Source: Mucidula mucida (lineage: Eukaryota > Basidiomycota > Agaricomycetes > Agaricales > Physalacriaceae). Taken from it: a stretch of DNA of 64,000 nucleotides. The notes under the pieces were generated by a model, which worked only from the letters and a program-made list of their open reading frames with translations, made no database searches and had not been told where the DNA came from. Below, one piece after another: positions 57,473 to 64,000 of the stretch (position 1 is the first letter of the stretch; the number at the start of each line of letters is the position of its first letter). A program made the translations under genes and the position numbers. Location: assembly GCA_015501055.1 (NCBI GenBank), contig JADNYV010000071.1, positions 62,001 through 126,000 of the forward strand, given 5' to 3'.

Positions 57473-58280
57473 TTGTAGTACGTCGGTCCTAGAGGTTTAC
57501 ACGTTCACGTGTTACAGTCCGGAAGCAAATAGATGAGGGTCGCAGTCAAGATATTGGTGAAGATCAGATTCTATCTAACATAAAGTAGATAGATGCAAGG
57601 AGAGCACCTGGCAGAGGAGGAGAACAAGGTGATGGAGCGGCGCGTCGGTAGTGGTAAGAAGGTGAAGAGTGTTTGGTCGTGTTTGGGCGCTACGCCATTC
57701 ATTATTTCGATTCTGCTTCTTCCCGCTGCGGTCGACAGCTACTATTGAACTGATTACCACAGTATTCGTTGCTGTTCACATTTCGTGAGATCTCGCATCA
57801 GAGAATCACGTAGCTGTTACTTCATTAGATAGCCGCATGTGTGGACAACTGCCAGTGTCAGCGCCGACAAGTTATCCTAAGTAGTTGTCCCGGTGAGTGG
57901 TAGATGACTGTACTAAATCAAAATTTATGATAGATGCTCGAGTCTTTTATGTCACCGTGTTCTTTGGCTTGAATTGACCTATGCCACCGAAACCAGTGCA
58001 ATCACTTCCTATGTAACGCCTATCGATCGCGACAGTTTCTGTCGTGAGCGAGCGCACATAGACTGAGCATACCTGCACCGGGTTATCGTGAGGCTGACAA
58101 TCTATAGATTCGTGGAACAACACCAGGCGAAACTGCTCAAACCCCGTTACTTGAATTTGATTTGCAACATTTGGACATGATATAAAAACAATTTCTTTCA
58201 GGTATACGAGTCAATAGCATGCGTCTGAGACCGGGTAGGGTCCCGTACTGAGATGTAGTAGTAAGTACTTACGCCACATG
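57473..58280. other. Intergenic, no gene seen
   Basis: The region lies upstream of the deubiquitinase gene and downstream of the second F-box/PBZ-like gene. A short minus-strand open frame (57575-57760) has no support. It holds the deubiquitinase promoter. Confidence 0.5.
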
Positions 58281-59969
58281 CTAACGGCGCTTCGGTGTAC
58301 ACAAATGCTGTTTCTTCGCATCAGTCACACATTCTCAGGACGCGCGTATCACAAAACTCACGTTAAGCTTCTCCGCATGGTCATCATTATGCACCTGCGT
58401 TCGACAACCATACCCATACCAACAATTCTTATCAATTCCCTGTTCACCAGCCGCCCGCAAATTTGCTAGCAGCCAAACATGCAAATGTTCAGAAATCAAG
58501 TCTTTCAGACACTCTTCACACAGCAAGTCGTCTACACTCGTCCACTTCGTCGTATATCCAGCCGTTCGTAGAGCGAACGACTCTTCTAGGATCTTTGCCA
58601 AGAAAACTCGCCGTTCTGGAGGGGGTATTTTATCACATCTAGCGAGGAGTTGCTCTCTGACGTGATCGTTGACGCAGAGTTTTCCAATGAGGAGTTCTGT
58701 AATTGTGTTAGAGCTGAAAGGCACGTCCGAGAGACCTTGGAGGTAGGTCCAATCTGTAGGGTATTGCGTTTCAATCATGTGACGAGACCACAAAATTTTG
58801 GAGAACAAGCATACTCGATTTGTTCCAGAGATTGACACCCTTCGCTGCATGACAGAATTTACCTTGTATGATGGGGTGAGCAAGCGTCCATCAACAAGAA
58901 GATGCACATACAAACATCGTGTTCTTGAATCGTCTCCAGAATCGAATACCATAACGTATTGTCCAAATCCGTAGGCAGCGCAGGAGGTGTAACCATGCGC
59001 TCCTCCCAGATGGAATTCAACGCGTCGAAAAGGTAACCTTCATGAAACTCGACGTCGATGTCACACGCGTCCATACCCATGGCTTTTTCGACTGGGTCGG
59101 TCATAGGCTGCAGCTGTCCCGTCTCGTAGGCTTCAATGACCTTAGTCGGTCCAATGGCTAAGGCGAGTTCCGGAAGACTTTCAACTACGCGGATCTTATA
59201 AGTAGACGAGCGCATGAGTGGTAGCGCACGTACTATGAAGATTTCCAGCACTGCAATATGCAGTCCACTTCGCGATCTCAATGATGAAATTCGCGACGAC
59301 GTAGATCTCCCTGAGGTCCTCAGAGGAAAATCCGACTAAGAAAGCTCGCTTAGCATTCAGATCCTGCGCCTTGTGTGCATCCCACTTTGACCCCAGACCA
59401 GAGAAATCCAGGGCATCGTCTTCCCGATCGTAGAGATTTACATGGAAGATTTTCGAGAAGAGCATGAGACGGAACGTGGCGCGACGGAAGCTATACGATT
59501 CCGTAACATTTAACTTGCTAGTTGTGGATGAGCGGTCTTTATACCTAGTAAGAACTTATGTTAAAATTCATGCCAAGTCTCGGAAAGCTTACCTGAAGCT
59601 GAACGCGTCTTCGAGTTTGACGGCACCTCCAGCGTACTCATCCAGCAGCTTCTGTTCTTTCCTTGTGAGGGAGGTCACATCAGCCTCCTTTTCCTCTCTA
59701 GGCTGAGAGTCTTCCTCTCCCTCCACGTCTGAGTCTTCTGTGACAGAGCCATCATCGCCTCCAGCTTTCACTTTGTATCGCACAAGCTGAACAGCTTGTG
59801 GAAGGGCAGGTCCAATGTAATTCCAGCTCACCCCTCTTAGGATGGTCTTGCAATGGTCGCTGAATACTCGATAGAGGCGCTTGGAAACGAGAGCTGTAGA
59901 TCTGAGAGACACGAAATCAGCAGAGAGCTGTAGGATCCTCTGGAGTATGTCGTTGGAAAGAGAGTCCAT
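58281..59969 (-). CDS. F-box protein with C-terminal PBZ-like zinc finger, paralog B
   Basis: Exons 59969-59593, 59544-59234, 59184-58912, 58862-58815, 58753-58362 and 58307-58281 (minus strand) give 475 residues. It matches paralog A (16863-18562) exon for exon; exon 4 is 48 nt and exon 6 is 27 nt in both. The F-box is at residues 3-45 (LSNDILQRILQLSADF, STALVSKRLYRVF). GPALPQAVQLVRYKV, KLEDAFSFRYKDRSS, CKFCHAAKGVNLWNKS and LLCEECLKDLISEHLHVWLL are shared. The C-terminus CWYGYGC, eight residues, H-x5-H fits the PBZ consensus. The two paralogs are similar in the core but their acidic insert differs, so divergence is old. Predicted as a Skp1-binding substrate receptor; PAR binding is inference. 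Confidence 0.85.
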
Positions 59970-60385
59970 GAGAGGAGATTGGAGGCGCGCTCTAGGAGAA
60001 CTTTTGAGGCACCCACCAAGTCAGAGGGGCTTGAAGATAACCATCTGTCTCTCTTTCTGAGTCACCGTAAGAGGGTGATAACTGGCTCAGAGGTGAGAGT
60101 CTCAAACTAGAACCCTTGTCCTCTTGGTCTCTTGTAGCCAGCTGACGTATAAAGCCGCAACGAGTTCCGCGGCAACGGTGGCTGTACGATAAGATTGTGA
60201 ACGGAGTCAAAAATTCTCGGTGATCGTTTTGTTGTCGTTTCACTCTTCGTTCCCGTCTCCACTGTACGTTTCCTCTAATCGTGCCTATCCGATCTAGATT
60301 CTGTTAATACACGTCGGTCAAGAGCGAAAAGCCTTTATGAAACGTTAGGGGCTAACACTGCCTGTAGTAGATTTCCTAAAAAATA
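59970..60385. other. Divergent promoter region
   Basis: This 416-bp gap separates the divergent F-box/PBZ-like and queuosine salvage genes. No open frame with support is present. Confidence 0.5.
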
Positions 60386-61885
60386 ATGGCCATACCCCTC
60401 GTGGATACCGCGTCGCCCATCGTCGAATTCAATGAAAAGGCGCCGCTAGTCAGTCTCGTAGAGACTAGCAGCATCAACCCCGTCGTCGAAAGCGCTGAAT
60501 TCGCCTACAATGTGTGTCTCGTGTGCTCCTTTAACCTTAAATCCGATTTCATCCCACGTCCGGCAGCGAACCAACCTAGTCCAGATCAGCTCTGATGGCG
60601 TTCAAAGGGCCGCCAAACATGTACGTGATGTAGCTGACGGGGATAGATCGACGTCTTACTATCGTTCTGTAGATCCATGGCATGCTTCTAGCTGAATCGT
60701 ACACCCCCCGGACTTGGCGAACGCATCCTCTTCATCTCATCCCGACTGAACCTCACCATCCTGATGACCCCTGGAATAGATCAGTTCTCAACTGGATTTT
60801 CTTGATATCCGCCTTGAATTTTAGTTTTTGGTCTGAACGGGAAGGATGCGATGATCGATATGGAGTTGAATGGCAGCGCTCTTGGGCATCGCCGGAGCGT
60901 ACGGTTCATACGGGGTATTGGAGTCTTGTGTCTGCTCTCAATAGAGGTTCGTTTTGTGTGGTTTTTTACTACGCCACGTGTACTCATGTGTCTTCTAGCG
61001 CTACAGGATGATGCTATTCCTATCACCGACCCTCAATTCTACGCTTCAGAGACGCTTTGTCCCGATTCTGTTATAGAAACAACTTTCCGTCCTGCCGCTC
61101 AGTGCGCTGAAGGCATTCCGCTTCTGAGGGAACGCATAGCGGTGATGCGTGAAGTGGGGGATGTTCTATGCAGGGTAAGCGTTTGAGTCAACGTTCGCAA
61201 ATATCTAATTCTCTGTTAGCACTTCAGTGGCTCTTTCCACGGTCTCCTCGAGGAGTTCCAACGTCGCCACAACGGCGATGGAACTGCGCTTGACCTCGTA
61301 GAGATGGTCATTGAGTATTTCCCTTCGTTTAGAGATGAACATGTAGTGGAGGGCAGAAAAGGTAACAACCTACGTTATTAACCCTTCCCTGGACCTTTTC
61401 TAATTTGAGCGCTGTTAGTTTGTATCTGGAAGCGCGCCCAAATTCTCGTCGCGGACACTTGGGCTGCCTTTTACCCCGCATCTCCTGACGATCCTCACCC
61501 TCTCTTCCCCGGCCCTCGTGGAGCGCAAATTCACCAGCTCACCATGTTTGCGGACTATCGCGTCCCTCAAATTCTGCACCACCTACAAATTCTGTCTTAC
61601 CCGCCCTCTCTCGAGGATATGCTTCGAAAGGGTACGTACTTGCCCTCTGGATGCATGGAGGAGCTTAGTCTGCGAGCTGCGAGCATCGTGGCTGTGGAAC
61701 GCGTACGCGATGCGATGATTGATATGAATTTGGAGGGAAGTCAGGGCGAACGGGTGAGTAGTGTGGTTATCGACTTTTTCCTGTGGGACTTGGCGAAGCG
61801 TGTTGAGCGAGGAGAAGAAAAGCTGGAAGGTATCGAAACCAAGGCAGTCGTTCCTGCTCACCGAACGAGGAGTATTTGGTATTGA
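60386..61885 (+). CDS. Queuosine nucleoside salvage glycosylase (Qng1 / DUF2419 family)
   Basis: Exons 60386-60511, 60585-60620, 60673-60946, 60999-61174, 61220-61361 and 61419-61885 give 406 residues. Conserved marks are LNFSFWSE, HTGYWSLVSALNRAL, IPITDPQFYA, IPLLRERI, ADYRVPQILHHLQILSYPP, GCMEELSLRAASIVAVERVRD and the short VVIDFFLWDLAK near the end. Members of this family (human C9orf64/QNG1) split queuosine nucleosides to queuine, which eukaryotes use for the wobble base of four tRNAs. Fungi that salvage queuine can get it from food or symbionts; this gene implies such salvage. The intron after 60511 uses GTGTGT. The gene is intact. Confidence 0.9.
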
Positions 61886-62043
61886 GATATCCCTTGGACA
61901 TTTATAATACCGTTTTATAGTTTTAGAGACTACGATTGGTTCTTGATAATTATTACTACTACCTGCCTAGCTTATTGATTCTGTTTTGGATCCTTCATTT
62001 AGGAGTGTACCTTTTCTTTGAGAGCGCATTCGCAACGAAACGT

Positions 62044-62133
62044 CGTGCTGTCGACCGGACTCGAACCAGCCGCTCGATGCCAACTTGCTTCGTGAAGCGA
62101 GTGGTGTCAAGTCTAGCTCTCGACCATCAGCAT
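62044..62133 (-). tRNA. tRNA-like sequence, type II, possibly decayed
   Basis: On the minus strand an A-box-like TGGTCGAGAGCTAGAC is followed about 40 nt later by GGTTCGAGTCC, a near-perfect B box, and the ends ATGCTGA and CAGCAC pair partly. The spacing (about 90 nt) and the GTC-loop-GAC D stem suit a type II tRNA (Leu or Ser). I cannot fold a clean anticodon arm: the stretch TTGACACCACTCGCTTCACG contains a strong local hairpin and may include an intron. It may be a pseudogene or chance. Positions are approximate. Confidence 0.3.
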
Positions 62134-62274
62134 ATTAAAATTTTTTCTTGGACGCGGCGTACAGGTTCATCGGCTTAGCGCCTCAAAAAGTACTAGTGAC
62201 TCCAAAATGACTCTGAGAGGACTAGGCGTCATGTGACCACATCTGATTGAACTTCCCGCCCTCCACGTCTCAGA

Positions 62275-64000
62275 ATGCTTTGTCTTCGAAGCGCGCGGTC
62301 CATCCCCAAATCACCCGCAGCTCCAGCGTGGCTTGCTTTGTGTCCTTCTATCTCTTCACCGTGTCCTGACTCCATCGCCACCCCATCCCGTGCGCCACGT
62401 CGCGCGTTTTCTATCATGGCGCATGTTCCTAGCGACGACCACTTATTTCGATATACTACAGGACACTGGCTGTGAGTCTTATACATATCGTCCATGGCGC
62501 ATATGTCTAACCCCTAATCCAATTCAGCGTCAACAATGAGCTTCGCCACGCAGAGCGCAGGCGTGACTTTGATGTGGCTGGGCTAGCTAGACTTGCAGCA
62601 GAGTCTATCAATCGGAGTCCTGACGATATTCTCCGCCTGGAGAAACTAGCCGAGGGTGGATTCAACCGGACATTTCTCATCACCATGCACGATGGCTTCC
62701 GAATGGTGGCGCGCATACCATACCCGATTACGACTCCGAAGTACTTCGCTGTAGCTAGTGAAGTGGCCACTCTAGCATTACTCCGTTCCTCTGGCCTTCC
62801 TGTACCTGAAGTCTACGGGTACTCGCCCACGCCTGATAACGCAGCAAGGACGGAGTATATCTTCATGACGTTCGTTGAAGGCACCAACTTGGCCGACATA
62901 TGGTACGAATTAGAGGAAAAGGACATCATTTCTATTACACGTCAGATTGCTGAATTAGAGGCTAAGATAATGTCGATCCCTTTCCCGGCTGGCGGAAGTC
63001 TGTATTTTCCTAAAGACCTGGTAAATGCACCCCAGAGCGCACCAGGCATCACATTGGACGACAAACGGTTTTGCGTGGGTCCCGATACACATCCAGATTT
63101 ATGGTGTGGTAGACGATCAGGACTCGACGTAAATCGAGGACCTTGTAAACCGCAATTGCATTCTGTCTCATACGCGTTCAACTAACCAATGTTTATAGAC
63201 GGAAGTGCAGGCGCAGCGCTCGAAAGCGGAGCCAAAAAGGAACTTGCTTTTCTAGAGAAATTCGGTCGACCACTGTTGCCGTTCCAGCGCGCAAGGAGGT
63301 ATGTTTACCAGTACCGGGAGCAGCTGCCGTCGCATCACATCGAGCACTTGCGCCTCTTTCTCGCTATCGCGCGGTCAATGATCCCCAACGACCCGACCCT
63401 CGTTCGCTTCTGCATGCGCCATCCCGACCTCCAGCCAAGCAATATCATCGTGTCTTGGTCGCCCGACTCTAACTCTTACGTTGTTGGCGGTCTGATCGAC
63501 TGGCAACACGCCTCAGTCATGCCCTTGTTTCTCCAAGCTGGCATACCCAACGAGTTGCATAACCACGATGATATTCTGTCGCAATTAATGGTGCCTCCTT
63601 CGCTACCGGACAACATGAACAACTTGGACACCGCCAAACAACGCATAGAGAGGGAACGCTACCGTCGCCGCCTCGTCCATTATCATTACGTTGATAACAC
63701 AAGGAAGTACAACAAGCCTCATTCCGCGGCATTGAGGGACCCCGTAGACGTGCTCCGCCGCATGCTTTTCCACTACGCGCGTAGCCCGTGGCGGGGCGAA
63801 TCTCTCGAATTGAAGCTTGCGCTGATACGAGCAATGGAGGCGTGGCAGACGCTTACTGGGGGGAGTTCGCCGTGTCCTATCGTGTTCGATCCTGACGATG
63901 TACGCGAGACGAGGGAGCTGGAGGCAGCAAAGGAAAACTCGGACGAGCTTATGGCGAAATGCCGAGCTGTGATTGGCGTCGGGCCGGCGGACTGGGTGCC
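62275..64000 (+). CDS. AIM9-like aminoglycoside-phosphotransferase-fold kinase (3' end outside window)
   Basis: Exons 62275-62471, 62528-63144 and 63199-64000 and onward encode at least 538 residues; the window edge cuts the gene. The N-terminus (MLCLRSARSIPKSPAAPAWL) is Arg/Ser-rich without acidic residues, fitting a mitochondrial presequence. The APH-type kinase fold has LRLEKLAEGGFNRTFLITMHDG (nucleotide loop), VARIPYPITTPKYFAVASEVA with the expected Lys/Glu region, HPDLQPSNIIVSW (catalytic Asp and Asn) and VVGGLIDWQHASVMPL (metal-binding Asp). LWCGRRSGLDVNRGP is typical of fungal AIM9/FMP29-like proteins. Substrate unknown; a mitochondrial location is inferred. Confidence 0.85.

Overview
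The window is nuclear DNA of a filamentous basidiomycete, most likely an Agaricomycete. Genes are dense, mostly 1 to 3 kb, and cut by many 45-65 nt GT-AG introns. The gene content fits: F-box proteins, a DUF6699 protein, CHAT-domain and membrane-anchored A1 protease genes, and hAT, pogo-like and MITE-type transposons. Exon chains were assembled by hand; where an exact join is quoted its total length is a multiple of three.

Region by region: 0-21 kb is mostly housekeeping: membrane-anchored GH5 beta-1,3-glucanase, Ysc84-like actin-binding protein, a low-complexity gene (copy 1), dynactin p62, a two-TM protein, two arrestin-like proteins, an ammonium transporter, an F-box-like protein, and an F-box protein ending in a PBZ-like zinc finger. 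21-34 kb is accessory: a DUF6699 gene beside a short direct repeat, a 4.2-kb hAT element with a perfect 8-bp target duplication, a 1.07-kb foldback element nested inside the hAT, a pogo/CENP-B-type transposase with one nonsense codon, and a cytochrome P450 broken by a MITE and an internal deletion. 34-46 kb has a TatD nuclease, a GH27 alpha-galactosidase, the inverted second copy of the low-complexity gene, an ankyrin-CHAT fusion gene and a zinc-type alcohol dehydrogenase. 47-55 kb has two head-to-head membrane-anchored aspartic proteases, an ankyrin relic and a membrane protein. 55-64 kb has a Ubp8/USP22-type deubiquitinase, a second F-box/PBZ-like gene, a queuosine salvage (Qng1) gene and the 5' part of an AIM9-like kinase.

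The most unusual points are: (1) two F-box paralogs that carry a C-terminal finger matching the poly(ADP-ribose)-binding PBZ consensus, which would couple an SCF ubiquitin ligase to PAR, much as CHFR couples a RING ligase to PAR; (2) a 1051-residue ankyrin-CHAT protein that would be annotated as two genes if one intron were missed, resembling sensor-protease proteins of fungal cell-death systems, with a decayed ankyrin relative 9 kb away; (3) an inverted 1.7-kb duplication, promoter included, 32 kb apart; (4) a layered transposon history with exact target duplications that can be read directly.
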